Positions 50,227 through 59,401 of a DNA stretch of 64,000 nt are shown in pieces (position 1 is the stretch's first letter; every line of letters starts with the position of its first letter). Position numbers and translations under genes: made by a program. The notes below the pieces were generated by a model. The model was not told the DNA's origin and did no database searches. It worked only from the letters and a program-made list of their open reading frames with translations. Source of the DNA: Anaerolineales bacterium (GTDB lineage Bacteria; Chloroflexota; Anaerolineae; Anaerolineales; Villigracilaceae); the NCBI GenBank assembly GCA_030583885.1, contig CP129480.1, positions 124,001 to 188,000 of the forward strand. The letters run 5' to 3'.

Positions 50227-52317
50227 CTAAGGCAAATAGGGGGAACAATCGTCCGGCGCAGATTTGGGAATCAACAACTGCACTCCCGCTTCCTTGAGCG
50301 TTTGCGCCTCCTCATAATAGCACAACACTGGGATGGAAACCCACGAGACCCAGGCGTTGTTTTCCTCGCCGAACCTGTAGGTGCTGTCTTTTATGGGAGT
50401 TCGCAGCGGCTCGGTGACGATCAGCGAGAAACGCCCAGCCGCAAGGTCGCGGTATAAGCCCTCGAAATATCCCGCGTTGGAACTCAGGGCTTCGTTCATC
50501 AACACCTTCTTTTCGTATTCAGGGATCAGCGGCGCGTCGATATATCCGAACGTGAGCAGTTGGCGCTGGTCAATGAATAGAATATCGCCCTGCCCGCGCG
50601 CGGTATCCACAAAGAATTGGATCTCAGCCAGGGACTCATCCACCACATCATCGGCGGGGAGCATGTCCAGCAGCTTTTTGTCGGATATATCGCGGAGCAC
50701 CATCAGTGTTTTCATCTGGTCGCCATACTCGAAGGAGCGCAGATGGCTCAAGGGAATGACCGCCGGGATTGCAAGCGATGCCGCAAGCGCAAACCGCACC
50801 CAGAGCGGCATCATGCCTTTCAGCAAAACATCCCTGCCGCCGTTGACCCATGCGATGAACACCGTGAACGCCGTTCCGACCAGGAACATGTCCATATTGT
50901 GCAGGTCGCCGCCGCCGCCGATTTTTGTGCTGACGATCAGGCCGACCACAAGAAAAGCAAGCAATGGACCAAGCATGGCGAGTTTCTGCCAGATGTTCAA
51001 CTGCCATTTCCTTGAAACAGCGAGCCAGACCAAAACAATGAGTACGGGCAAAACGGCAACCGCCAATCCAAGCAGAATCCCCATGCCATAGGTGGAGTTG
51101 GGAAGCAGGCGATACCACAGCAAGGGCTGGTCGGCGATGGCGTTGGCGATCACTTCCGAGTTGACGCCGCTACCGGCAATCTGCTCGCTCACGTCGGTTA
51201 TGCTTTCAACGGGACGCCTGAAAAGCGGCGCAATTTTTGGGAGCAGGTATCCGCCAAAGACGCCGGAAAAACCCAAAGCGAGCGAACGGCTCCAGGCAGA
51301 CCGATCAAGTTTCCCCGAAGATAATGAAGCGCCCGCCAGTTCCAGCATCCCGATCCAGATGCCCGGGGCAAACATCCATGTGAAACGGCTGGATGCGGCG
51401 TAGTGTCCCGCGTAGATCATCAAAGGGATGGCAAGCCACAAAGGCTTGCGCCATAGAAAAGCCGTCAGCGCGGCGGCAAGCACAAGCGGCGGATGAATGG
51501 GACCCTGACGCAGAAAAAGGAAAACCCACAAGGTCATCAACAGCCAGATGCGCACATTTTTATCGACAGTGCGATAAACCGCAAAGCCGACCAAAAAATA
51601 AGGGACGATCAAGGTAAGACCAATCCAAAGACGCACCGTTTCGATCCCGACACCGGGTATGAGAAATACAAGCCCGCCCACCAATTGCCGTCCCGTATCG
51701 AGCAGGACATAAATATCCTGGTTCTCGGGGATATCGTACCGCGCGCGTCCGAACAAAATCGAATAGTCCCAGATGCGATTGCCTTCCGACCATGCCAGTG
51801 AAAACGGATACTCCGTAACGCGCTGGAGGGAGATCGCCACGGTAAACGCGCTGGATGTCAAGACCAGGGCGGCAAGCAATGGCTGCCATCCGAGCAGGTC
51901 GTCGGTTTGGGTCAACAGCACAGCGAGCAAAACCGCAATCAATGCCCACAAAAGAATTCGGAAAAACATCCCATGGAATACGATGCCCCACATGGTACCC
52001 TGCAAAAACCAGACAGGGATGATCAGGACAAGGACCGCCAGCATCCAACGCGCAAGCGCAAACTTGTTCCGAAAGGCAATTGCCGGCTCGAAAAATTGGA
52101 GAAACCGCTCCTGTCGAAACACTGCGAACAGAACACCCGCAAACAGCGCTGCGCAAAACAGGCAGAAAAACACAAAAAGAGCCAGCCATCTGACGGAGAA
52201 TTGCCCGATCGCCGCACCCGTTCCCCATGCAATATGATAGAACTCGAAACACGCGCCCAATAAAACAATGGATGCGGCAAGGATCGAAATGGATTTTTGA
52301 ACATACAAACGCTTCAT
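50227..52317 (-). CDS. Multi-pass membrane protein, GT-C-like
   Basis: 696 residues with about a dozen hydrophobic segments. LQRVTEYPFSLAWSEGNRIWDYSILFGRARYDIPENQDIYVLLDTGRQLVGGLVFLIPG is a long extracytoplasmic stretch with Asp/Glu; VWVFLFLRQGPIHPPLVLAAALTAFLWRKPLWLAIPLMIYAGHYAASSRFTWMFAPGIWIGM follows. I recognise it as a membrane protein of the polysaccharide/GT-C kind without a firm family. The C-terminal soluble domain has LLDMLPADDVVDESLAEIQFFVD. Confidence 0.65.
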   Translation of the reverse strand: MKRLYVQKSISILAASIVLLGACFEFYHIAWGTGAAIGQFSVRWLALFVFFCLFCAALFAGVLFAVFRQERFLQFFEPAIAFRNKFALARWMLAVLVLIIPVWFLQGTMWGIVFHGMFFRILLWALIAVLLAVLLTQTDDLLGWQPLLAALVLTSSAFTVAISLQRVTEYPFSLAWSEGNRIWDYSILFGRARYDIPENQDIYVLLDTGRQLVGGLVFLIPGVGIETVRLWIGLTLIVPYFLVGFAVYRTVDKNVRIWLLMTLWVFLFLRQGPIHPPLVLAAALTAFLWRKPLWLAIPLMIYAGHYAASSRFTWMFAPGIWIGMLELAGASLSSGKLDRSAWSRSLALGFSGVFGGYLLPKIAPLFRRPVESITDVSEQIAGSGVNSEVIANAIADQPLLWYRLLPNSTYGMGILLGLAVAVLPVLIVLVWLAVSRKWQLNIWQKLAMLGPLLAFLVVGLIVSTKIGGGGDLHNMDMFLVGTAFTVFIAWVNGGRDVLLKGMMPLWVRFALAASLAIPAVIPLSHLRSFEYGDQMKTLMVLRDISDKKLLDMLPADDVVDESLAEIQFFVDTARGQGDILFIDQRQLLTFGYIDAPLIPEYEKKVLMNEALSSNAGYFEGLYRDLAAGRFSLIVTEPLRTPIKDSTYRFGEENNAWVSWVSIPVLCYYEEAQTLKEAGVQLLIPKSAPDDCSPYLP

Positions 52318-52341
52318 ACCTACACCTTTAATGGATTGCTC

Positions 52342-53493
52342 CTATTCAGCATTCGCCTCGCCCAAGCCCTGCCGCATCACATCCAGATATTGCCCGCACA
52401 TGCGGTCTGTCGTATAGGATTCCAGAACCCGCCTTCTGGCGGCTGCGCCCATGCGGCGGCGCAATTCGGGATCGCGGCACAATTGTAATATAGCTTTTGC
52501 CAGCGCATCCGGCGACTCTGTTGGCACGAGCAAGCCATGCACGCCCTCCTCCACCACTTCATCCACCCCTTCCAACCGCGTGGCAATGACGGGCAATCCT
52601 GCCAGCATGGCTTCAAGCAGGGCAATGGGCAGCCCCTCCATGCGGGAGGGCAGCACGAACACATCCGCGGCGGCGAGATACTTCGTTACGTCATCCCGCA
52701 TTCCAAACAAACGAATATGATTTTCGAGCCGCAGCAAATGTATCTGCATCTCCAGGTCATGCCGCAGCCCGCCATCGCCGCAGATTCCAACCTTCGCATT
52801 GGGCATATCCTGAACTATCTTTGACATGGCTGAAACCAGGTGCTCGTGCGCCTTCGCGTATACCAAACGACCCACGGAAAGAAAAAAAACATCCTCATCC
52901 CCGAATCCACCCGCGCGGCGGACGGATTGCCGATCGGCATCATCAACAGGAACGGGGGCGATGCCGTTTGGAATCATCACGACCTTTTCGGAACGAATCC
53001 CCTCCTCCAGGGATTTCCGCCGCGTCTGCCTGGAGACCGCCACAATATAGTCCGCCATGTGATTGACAATCCACGCATGCAGGATTTCCTTCCAACGGGA
53101 GAAACCTTCTATTTTGCCGTGATGGGTGGCGATCCGAACAGGGATCCCCAGCAGCCATGCCAACGGGATGGCGAGGGCATTGGCGTCGTGCGTAAAGGTT
53201 TCGATCACATGCGGCTTAAGGCTGCGTATCAACCTCCACAGCCGCCCCAATCCCGACAACAGTGAGAGGAAGTTCGAAACGACGCCCGCCCCTTTACGAA
53301 AGGCTTTAAGATCGATAATCGCGAATGCCGACTTCCTCCGCCAGGCAGCATGCATGGACTCGCGATCATAGAAAAATACAGCCGTTACAGCATGTCCATG
53401 CTCATGAAACCAAGCCGCCTGGTCGAGCAATACCTTTTGCGCACCGCCCGTCGCCATTTGGGTTCCAAGCAGGAGGATGGAATAAGACTTCAT
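52342..53493 (-). CDS. Glycosyltransferase family 4 protein
   Basis: 383 residues. GGAQKVLLDQAAWFHEHGHAVTAVFFYD opens the acceptor domain, FLSVGRLVYAKAHEHLVSAM the donor domain, and LAAADVFVLPSRMEGLPIALLEAMLAGLPVIATRLEGVDEVV the EX7E motif of retaining GT4. Uses a nucleotide sugar to extend a lipid-linked glycan on the cytoplasmic side. Its ATG overlaps the stop of the next GT4 gene by 4 bp. Confidence 0.92.
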   Translation of the reverse strand: MKSYSILLLGTQMATGGAQKVLLDQAAWFHEHGHAVTAVFFYDRESMHAAWRRKSAFAIIDLKAFRKGAGVVSNFLSLLSGLGRLWRLIRSLKPHVIETFTHDANALAIPLAWLLGIPVRIATHHGKIEGFSRWKEILHAWIVNHMADYIVAVSRQTRRKSLEEGIRSEKVVMIPNGIAPVPVDDADRQSVRRAGGFGDEDVFFLSVGRLVYAKAHEHLVSAMSKIVQDMPNAKVGICGDGGLRHDLEMQIHLLRLENHIRLFGMRDDVTKYLAAADVFVLPSRMEGLPIALLEAMLAGLPVIATRLEGVDEVVEEGVHGLLVPTESPDALAKAILQLCRDPELRRRMGAAARRRVLESYTTDRMCGQYLDVMRQGLGEANAE

Positions 53494-54578
53494 GTACGTT
53501 CCGCAAGGATTTCTTCAAAAAACGCCAGGCGCGTTTCTTCTTTTTTGCGCTGGTCGAGATACGAAAAAACAGCATTCACATCCACCCGTTTTCCCATCAT
53601 ATCATAGGCAAATTTGCGAATGCGGCTGGAGTTTTCTAGTATGTTATTCTCCGTATTCGGAAGGCGAAGCATGGTTTCGATTTCCAATTCACTCAAATCC
53701 GTGTCGTAGTAGGCAATGATCAGGGGGATTCCAAATGAGATGGCTTCTCGGACTTTTAAGGGGGAGGCTTCATTCATTTTCTTTCGATGCAAAGCCAATG
53801 TGCCACACATTACATCTGTTTTGCAAAGAATTTCATGCAGCTCATCCCCAAACAAAAATCCCAAAAAATGGACATTTTCGGTGTATGGGATATCGATGTC
53901 ACTCTTTGAATACCCGATAATGTTGACCTCCAAATCCTGAAACAAGCCCGCCAGATCAATCAGCTTATCCACACCATGCCAGTCCATACCCGGTGAACCC
54001 ACCAATGTAATAACAGGATGGGGATTTTTGGGCGGCGGCATGATTTTTACTTTTCGTACATCAATCCCATTGGAGATGACGCGAAACGGTTTGTCCCGTT
54101 TTGGCAAAAGCACATCCACCAATTCATGAGAGGGGAAGATGATTCCAGCCGCAGAACCAAACGTCAGTCCGCGTGTGAGGCGGTTCATCCAATGAAAAAA
54201 CGCGCCGCGTTCCTGATATTCCTGACGGTCATCAGAGTTCGTCTCCAAAACGACTGGCGCAATCTTAAAAAGACGATGCAGGGGGTGGGAATATAACCCA
54301 AAACGCATATAAATGACATCGGGTTGGAATTCCCGTATCGCTTCAAGCATTCGCTTCAACTCGAACATGCGGGCTACTTCGCGTTTCAAGAGGTTTACGT
54401 TCGCATCGAAGATGAACTGCCGTTCTTCGGGAAACGGGATTTCCGCCGGGCTGAGGCTAAACAGAGTAACTTCATGCCCAATCTCACGCCAGATTCCCAT
54501 CTGGCTTTTTATCTTTTTCCCCACACCGCCCTGCATGATCTCCGGGGCGACATGGACGGTGACGTAGGCAATGCGCAT
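53490..54578 (-). CDS. Glycosyltransferase family 4 protein
   Basis: 362 residues. MRIAYVTVHVAPEIMQGGVGKKIKSQMGIWREIGHEVTLFSL opens the fold, ISNGIDVRKVKIMPPPK lies at the domain junction, and FGDELHEILCKTDVMCGTLALHRKKMNEASPLKVREAISFGIPLIIAY is a somewhat diverged EX7E region. Likely transfers a sugar in the same chain as the downstream GT4. It is adjacent to the AsnB-like gene by 1 bp. Confidence 0.88.
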   Translation of the reverse strand: MRIAYVTVHVAPEIMQGGVGKKIKSQMGIWREIGHEVTLFSLSPAEIPFPEERQFIFDANVNLLKREVARMFELKRMLEAIREFQPDVIYMRFGLYSHPLHRLFKIAPVVLETNSDDRQEYQERGAFFHWMNRLTRGLTFGSAAGIIFPSHELVDVLLPKRDKPFRVISNGIDVRKVKIMPPPKNPHPVITLVGSPGMDWHGVDKLIDLAGLFQDLEVNIIGYSKSDIDIPYTENVHFLGFLFGDELHEILCKTDVMCGTLALHRKKMNEASPLKVREAISFGIPLIIAYYDTDLSELEIETMLRLPNTENNILENSSRIRKFAYDMMGKRVDVNAVFSYLDQRKKEETRLAFFEEILAERT

Positions 54579-56447
54579 TTACTTCCGTTCCAAAAACAGG
54601 TTGAGCAATGCCTGTGCTTGAATAAATTTCCAGGCACGTTTCATGATTTTTTTGTCATGGCGTTTGAAAGCAACTTCCAGGTCATTTTGAACACGCGCAC
54701 CGTTCCAGAACGGGGATGTTTGAAAATTATTCGAAGAGACTACATCGTGGATGAATTGATGACCGCGAGACGAGTCCCAGCCTTCAGCCAGGTCGGGGAA
54801 TCCAAGTTTTTTGGATCGAACGCGAATCAAATCCGGAAGGACACCTTTCATTGCGTCGCGCAAAATCCTTTTTGTAAAGCCTCTGCCGATCTTTCGGTCA
54901 GATGGCAATGCGAAGGAAAAACACACCAACCGCCAATCCATGAGAGGTGAGCGCACTTCTACCCCGTGCGCCATGGAGAGACGGTCGAAATTTCGCAAGA
55001 CCATCGGCAGATGCGTGAAGTGGAAGTCGGTGTAGAGTGTTTTGAAGAGTTCATCGTGCCCAGCAAGGCGTGGCTTGTCCTGCTCTATTGAAGGCGTAAA
55101 AAAAGGCTCAGGTTGTGCAACCAGCCATGAGGTCGAAGGTGATGCGGATTTTTTTCCAGTCAAACGTTTCTTGATGGCGTTTACATATGTCCCAAGTCCA
55201 TGAGTCAGGCTCATGCTGTTTCGTATCAAGGCCAGTTCGGCGTAGCGAATCGGATTCGCATTGCGCATGGCGGCGAAGACGTGCCAGGTGTAGCCGCCCA
55301 GCGCTTCATCGCCGCCGTGACCGTCAATGGTGACGACCACGCCATGCTGACGCTGCATCTTGTGAACAAACCACGGACCGAGATGAATGTCGGAGAGTTC
55401 TTCGAATTGATAGAGGATCTCGTCGAAATGTTCGAGGTACATGTCCGCGTTCATTTCGCAGTAGATGGGATTGACACCGGTCTTCTTTATGACCTCATCG
55501 GCATAGCGGCGTTCGTCAATGACTTTGCCGGGCCACGTGCCGATGAAGGCTTTCTGCCATTCGTGCGCCATGCGCATGGTGGCATCGCCGGATTTGCGGA
55601 TGTGGCTCATGGAAGAAAGCACGGAACTGGAATCCAAGCCGCCGCTGAGGGCTGTGCCGATGGGCACGTCACTGCGCATACGGATGCGGCAGGCATCGAG
55701 GAATAGTTCGCGGTACTGCGCGACCTGGTCTTCGTATTTTTCGGGTACATGGGGAAGATGATCGAGCGTATTCCACCAGCGGCGAATTTTCATATCACCA
55801 CTTGCAGTGAGTGTGAGGCAATGCCCGCCCAACAAACGTTTGAGACCTTGAAAGAGACAATCCTCCGCGCCTTCGACCAGCGACGCATCTTCGAGCGAGT
55901 TGGCAAGCACGACGGGGTTGTATTCTGCGCGGAAGCCATCGAGCGCGAGAAAGGCTTTCATTTCGGAAGCGAAGGCAAAGCGTTTGCCATCGAAAAGATA
56001 GATCATCGGCTTGACGCCGAAGCGGTCGCGCGAGAGAAACAGTTTACGTTCGCGGCTGTCCCAAATGGCGAGCGCCCACATGCCGTTGAGTTTGAATTGA
56101 AAATCCTCGCCCCATGTATCGTAAGCGGCGAGCACGACTTCCGTATCCGATTCGGTATTGAAACGGCAGCCCAGGCTTTCGAGTTCATTTTTCAATTCGA
56201 CGAAGTTATAAATTTCGCCGTTGAAGACGATCCAGTAACGCCCGTCGGCGTAGGGCATGGGCTGGTCGCCGGTGTTCAAGTCGATGATGGCGAGGCGGCG
56301 GTGACCAAAACCAAGATTGGCAGATTCGTCCACATGGATGTCCCAGCCGTCGGGTCCGCGATGCGCGAGTTGATTCGTAAAGCGGATCAATTCGTCACGA
56401 TTGACCGGTTTACCGTCCAGATTCCAAAATCCAGTAATTCCACACAT
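54579..56447 (-). CDS. asnB: AsnB-type glutamine-dependent amidotransferase
   Basis: 622 residues. Cys2 after Met (MCGITGF) is the glutaminase nucleophile; GHRRLAIIDL (48-57), FNGEIYNF and SESDTEV-like NTESDTEVVLAAYD are class II GATase motifs. The synthetase domain has ALSGGLDSSSVLSSM (266-280, PP-loop) and IDGHGGDEALGGYTW. Could make asparagine, but such copies in polysaccharide operons are thought to amidate uronic acids or transfer amino groups in glycan pathways. Neighbours are GT4 enzymes, so the second role is favoured. Confidence 0.9.
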   Translation of the reverse strand: MCGITGFWNLDGKPVNRDELIRFTNQLAHRGPDGWDIHVDESANLGFGHRRLAIIDLNTGDQPMPYADGRYWIVFNGEIYNFVELKNELESLGCRFNTESDTEVVLAAYDTWGEDFQFKLNGMWALAIWDSRERKLFLSRDRFGVKPMIYLFDGKRFAFASEMKAFLALDGFRAEYNPVVLANSLEDASLVEGAEDCLFQGLKRLLGGHCLTLTASGDMKIRRWWNTLDHLPHVPEKYEDQVAQYRELFLDACRIRMRSDVPIGTALSGGLDSSSVLSSMSHIRKSGDATMRMAHEWQKAFIGTWPGKVIDERRYADEVIKKTGVNPIYCEMNADMYLEHFDEILYQFEELSDIHLGPWFVHKMQRQHGVVVTIDGHGGDEALGGYTWHVFAAMRNANPIRYAELALIRNSMSLTHGLGTYVNAIKKRLTGKKSASPSTSWLVAQPEPFFTPSIEQDKPRLAGHDELFKTLYTDFHFTHLPMVLRNFDRLSMAHGVEVRSPLMDWRLVCFSFALPSDRKIGRGFTKRILRDAMKGVLPDLIRVRSKKLGFPDLAEGWDSSRGHQFIHDVVSSNNFQTSPFWNGARVQNDLEVAFKRHDKKIMKRAWKFIQAQALLNLFLERK

Positions 56448-56453
56448 AAAAAC

Positions 56454-57695
56454 TTAACGCTTCCTTATCTCGATCAGTTTTTGGGCAAACGCCTCAAAGT
56501 TGGTCGTTTCATTATATCGTTCCTGCCAGACCTCGCGGCTGCCTTGTCGCTTCTCCAACCACTCATCACGTTGATCGCAGACCGCCAGCAACGCGTCGGC
56601 GATATCATCGGGTGTGGGATTCTCACCAAGTAAAAAGCCGTTCTTTTCCTGAACGATCTCCACATTGCCTCCCACCGCGGTAGCGATGACGGGGATTCCG
56701 CAACTGATGGCTTCCATGATGGAAACAGGCGTCCCTTCGGTGGAACTGACATTGAGAAATACATCAATCGGCATCTCAAGATAGGTTTTGATGAGATGCT
56801 CCTGCGTTTGATAGCCGGGAAAACTTCCGCTGGCATTGGGAGGGAACCCAGCCGCTACACGATTGATGAAATTTTGTCGTTCTTCTCCGCCGCCAAAATG
56901 AGTCCATTCGATTCTTTGGTCGGGGCGGCACTTTGCAGCATGGAGAATTCCCTCCAGCAGCAGGTCGATCCGTTTGATGGGGTTGACCATCGAACAGGAG
57001 ACGACCCGCAGCACGCCATCATCGGATGGCTTCGACAGCCCGCCCGGTTCAGGCACTCCCAGCAGGGCGGTGGCATATTTATACTTGAAGCGCGGATATT
57101 TTTCCAACAGATAGTTCGTGCCGATGTCCGAATCCGCGAACAAGCCATCCAGCAGGGAAATGGACTGCGAACGCAGTGGCCACGGCTTGTACATTTCTTC
57201 GTACAAATCGTATCCATGTGCGCGGGAGATGAGCCGCAAAGACGGATGTTCGGTCTTCGCCCGGCCCAGCCCCATGGCAATCTCGGTGAACCAGTAGGTG
57301 TAGCAAACTACTTCGGAAGAGGAAAGCCCTTCCCGTTTCAGCCAATTGCTCATCCATTTTTGCGTTAAGGACGCGCCGGAGACGAAGAAAAATATCTTTT
57401 TAAGATAGCCAAACGAAAGAGAGGCGGGCAGACGGTCTTTGATCTCCTGCCAGACATCTTTGGAAAAAAGAGCGGGTAAAAATGCCAGAAAGCGTTTTTC
57501 GAGGGAAAAGTTCCCCGCAAAATCGAGGCGGACCTCCACGCCTTGCGGCAGGGGCAGCAATTTTTCGTGCTTTTCATTTGGAACGAGCACGATCCGTTCG
57601 AAATATTTTTGCAGGATATTGATCTCGCCAGTCAAAAAGGTCTGCTCACCGACGGTATCGTAGGGATAGGTGTTCGTAAAAATCAAAAGGATCAT
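56454..57695 (-). CDS. Glycosyltransferase family 4 protein
   Basis: 413 residues from ATG 57695; the reading frame is open further upstream but runs into the nucleotidyltransferase gene. MILLIFTNTYPYDTVGEQTFLTGEINILQKYFERIVLVPN starts the acceptor domain. VSCSMVNPIKRIDLLLEGI begins the donor domain and DVFLNVSSTEGTPVSIMEAISCGIPVIATAVGGNVEIV is the EX7E signature. Cytoplasmic sugar transfer; donor unknown. Confidence 0.9.
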   Translation of the reverse strand: MILLIFTNTYPYDTVGEQTFLTGEINILQKYFERIVLVPNEKHEKLLPLPQGVEVRLDFAGNFSLEKRFLAFLPALFSKDVWQEIKDRLPASLSFGYLKKIFFFVSGASLTQKWMSNWLKREGLSSSEVVCYTYWFTEIAMGLGRAKTEHPSLRLISRAHGYDLYEEMYKPWPLRSQSISLLDGLFADSDIGTNYLLEKYPRFKYKYATALLGVPEPGGLSKPSDDGVLRVVSCSMVNPIKRIDLLLEGILHAAKCRPDQRIEWTHFGGGEERQNFINRVAAGFPPNASGSFPGYQTQEHLIKTYLEMPIDVFLNVSSTEGTPVSIMEAISCGIPVIATAVGGNVEIVQEKNGFLLGENPTPDDIADALLAVCDQRDEWLEKRQGSREVWQERYNETTNFEAFAQKLIEIRKR

Positions 57696-57702
57696 AAGGG
57701 GG

Positions 57703-58410
57703 CTATTCGGGCAAAAACGCTTCGCGATGTTTCGCAAACTCTTCGATGGCGCGTTCGTAATCGTCATGCCTGCCGATGTCGAGCCAGTAGCCGTCGAAGT
57801 TGAAGACATTGACCTTTTTGCCGTCGTTCATCAACTTGAGCACAAGTTCGGGCAGGTCAAGGCGCTGACCTTTCGGGACGTAATTCAAGATTTCAGGCTC
57901 GAACAGGTAAATGCCCATGCTCACCGAGTAGTGATACGTGGGTTTTTCGATGTAATCCGAGACCCAGTTATCTTCATCCACCCGAATCACGCCGAGGTCA
58001 ATTTTTACATCGCGCTGATAGCAAGCCACCGTGGCAAGTGCGCCGCGTTCGCGGTGGTATTTGAGCATGGCGCTGTAATCAATGGTGGTGAGCAGGTCGC
58101 CGTTCATGACCAGGAAGGTATCGGTCAAATCCGTGATAAGCGCAATCGGTCCCGCCGTGCCGAGAGGATGTTCTTCGCGGGAGTAATCAATCTTCACATT
58201 GAACTTGCTCCCGTCACCGCAGTATGCCATCAGCAACTCGGCAAGATAGCCCGTTGCAAGCGTGATGTCGTCGAAGCCTTTTTTATGCAACTGGCGGATG
58301 ACGATTTCCAGAATCGGCATTTCACCGATCGGCATGAGCGGTTTGGGAAGAACAGTTGTGTATGGGGCAAGGCGCGTTCCCTTGCCGCCAGCTAAAATCA
58401 CTGCGCGCAT
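57703..58410 (-). CDS. Sugar-phosphate nucleotidyltransferase
   Basis: 235 residues. AVILAGGKGTRLAPYTTVLPKPLMPIGEMPILEIVI (3-38) is the nucleotidyltransferase signature, GDGSKFNVKIDYSREEHPLGTAGPIALI follows, and FLVMNGDLLTTIDYSAML holds the metal-binding Asp. FDGYWLDIGRHDDYERAIEEF ends it. It probably makes GDP- or UDP-activated hexosamine. Directly next to the LegB-like gene (1 bp apart) it resembles the PtmE part of legionaminic-acid loci, but lacks the CBS domains of PtmE. Confidence 0.87.
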   Translation of the reverse strand: MRAVILAGGKGTRLAPYTTVLPKPLMPIGEMPILEIVIRQLHKKGFDDITLATGYLAELLMAYCGDGSKFNVKIDYSREEHPLGTAGPIALITDLTDTFLVMNGDLLTTIDYSAMLKYHRERGALATVACYQRDVKIDLGVIRVDEDNWVSDYIEKPTYHYSVSMGIYLFEPEILNYVPKGQRLDLPELVLKLMNDGKKVNVFNFDGYWLDIGRHDDYERAIEEFAKHREAFLPE

Positions 58411-58411
58411 G

Positions 58412-59401
58412 TTACACCGTGTACCGGTCGGGTCGGTAGAGGTCGAGATGGGCGGAGATCCACTCGATGGTGAGTTTCAAGCCCTCATCCAGAGGGATGC
58501 GGGGTTCCCATCCGATCATCTGTTTGGCTTTTTCATTGGACGCCCATAACTTCATCACTTCGCTTTTGCCGGGGCGCACACGCTGCGGATCGGCGACAAT
58601 TTTCGGAGTCTTGCCGATGATGCTGAAAATCTTTTCAGCGAGGTCGCCAATGCGAATGGTGTTGTCGTTGCCGAGGTTGATCTCTTCGCCCAGCACACCT
58701 TCGGCTTCAGCAACTTTCACAAAACCGTTGGCGGTATCTTTTGCAAAAGTAAAGTCGCGCGAAGGTTCAAGACTACCGAGTTTGACTTCATCACGCGTGA
58801 GCGCCTGCACAATAATGGTCGGGATGACCGCGCGCATTGACTGACGCGGCCCAAAGGTGTTGAACGGGCGCAGTGTGACCACGGGCGTTTCAAACGAACG
58901 ATAAAAACTTTCGGCAATGCGGTCCGCGCCGATCTTGCTGGCGGAGTACGGCGACTGTCCCTGCAAGGGATGTTTCTCATCGATCGGCACATACTGCGCC
59001 GTGCCATACACTTCGCTGGTGGATGTATGCACCACGCGCCGCGTTCCAAAATCACGCGCCGCCATCAGCACATTGAGCGTACCCATGATATTCACATCGA
59101 TCACTTCACGCGGGTTGACATACGAATAGGGAATCGCGATCAACGCGCCAAGATGAAAAGTCGTATCCGCGCCACGCACGGCATTGCGCACGGCTTCGTT
59201 ATCGCGCAGGTCGCCCTGCATCACTTCCACCTGCGAAAAAATTTCAGGAGCAAGCCACTTCAACATACCGAGGTCGTTGCGCGAGTTGTAGCGCACAAAT
59301 CCGCGCACGTCCGCGCCTTCGGTTACAAGCCGTTCAATCAAATGGCTGGCGATGAATCCGCCCGCGCCTGTGACCAAAACTTTTACACCGTTCCAATTCA
59401 T
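58412..59401 (-). CDS. legB: LegB-like NAD-dependent 4,6-dehydratase
   Basis: 329 residues. KVLVTGAGGFIASHLIERLVTEGADVRGFVRYNSRNDLGMLKWL is strongly characteristic of LegB, and HTSTSEVYGTAQYVPIDEKHPLQGQSPYSASKIGADRIAESFY holds the catalytic Ser/Thr and YSASK (152-156). RPFNTFGPRQSMRAVIPTIIVQAL completes the pattern. LegB dehydrates GDP- or UDP-GlcNAc to the 4-keto-6-deoxy sugar, the first committed step to legionaminic acid or to bacillosamine-like sugars. The aminotransferase and epimerase steps are not seen here, so product is open. Confidence 0.88.
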   Translation of the reverse strand: MNWNGVKVLVTGAGGFIASHLIERLVTEGADVRGFVRYNSRNDLGMLKWLAPEIFSQVEVMQGDLRDNEAVRNAVRGADTTFHLGALIAIPYSYVNPREVIDVNIMGTLNVLMAARDFGTRRVVHTSTSEVYGTAQYVPIDEKHPLQGQSPYSASKIGADRIAESFYRSFETPVVTLRPFNTFGPRQSMRAVIPTIIVQALTRDEVKLGSLEPSRDFTFAKDTANGFVKVAEAEGVLGEEINLGNDNTIRIGDLAEKIFSIIGKTPKIVADPQRVRPGKSEVMKLWASNEKAKQMIGWEPRIPLDEGLKLTIEWISAHLDLYRPDRYTV

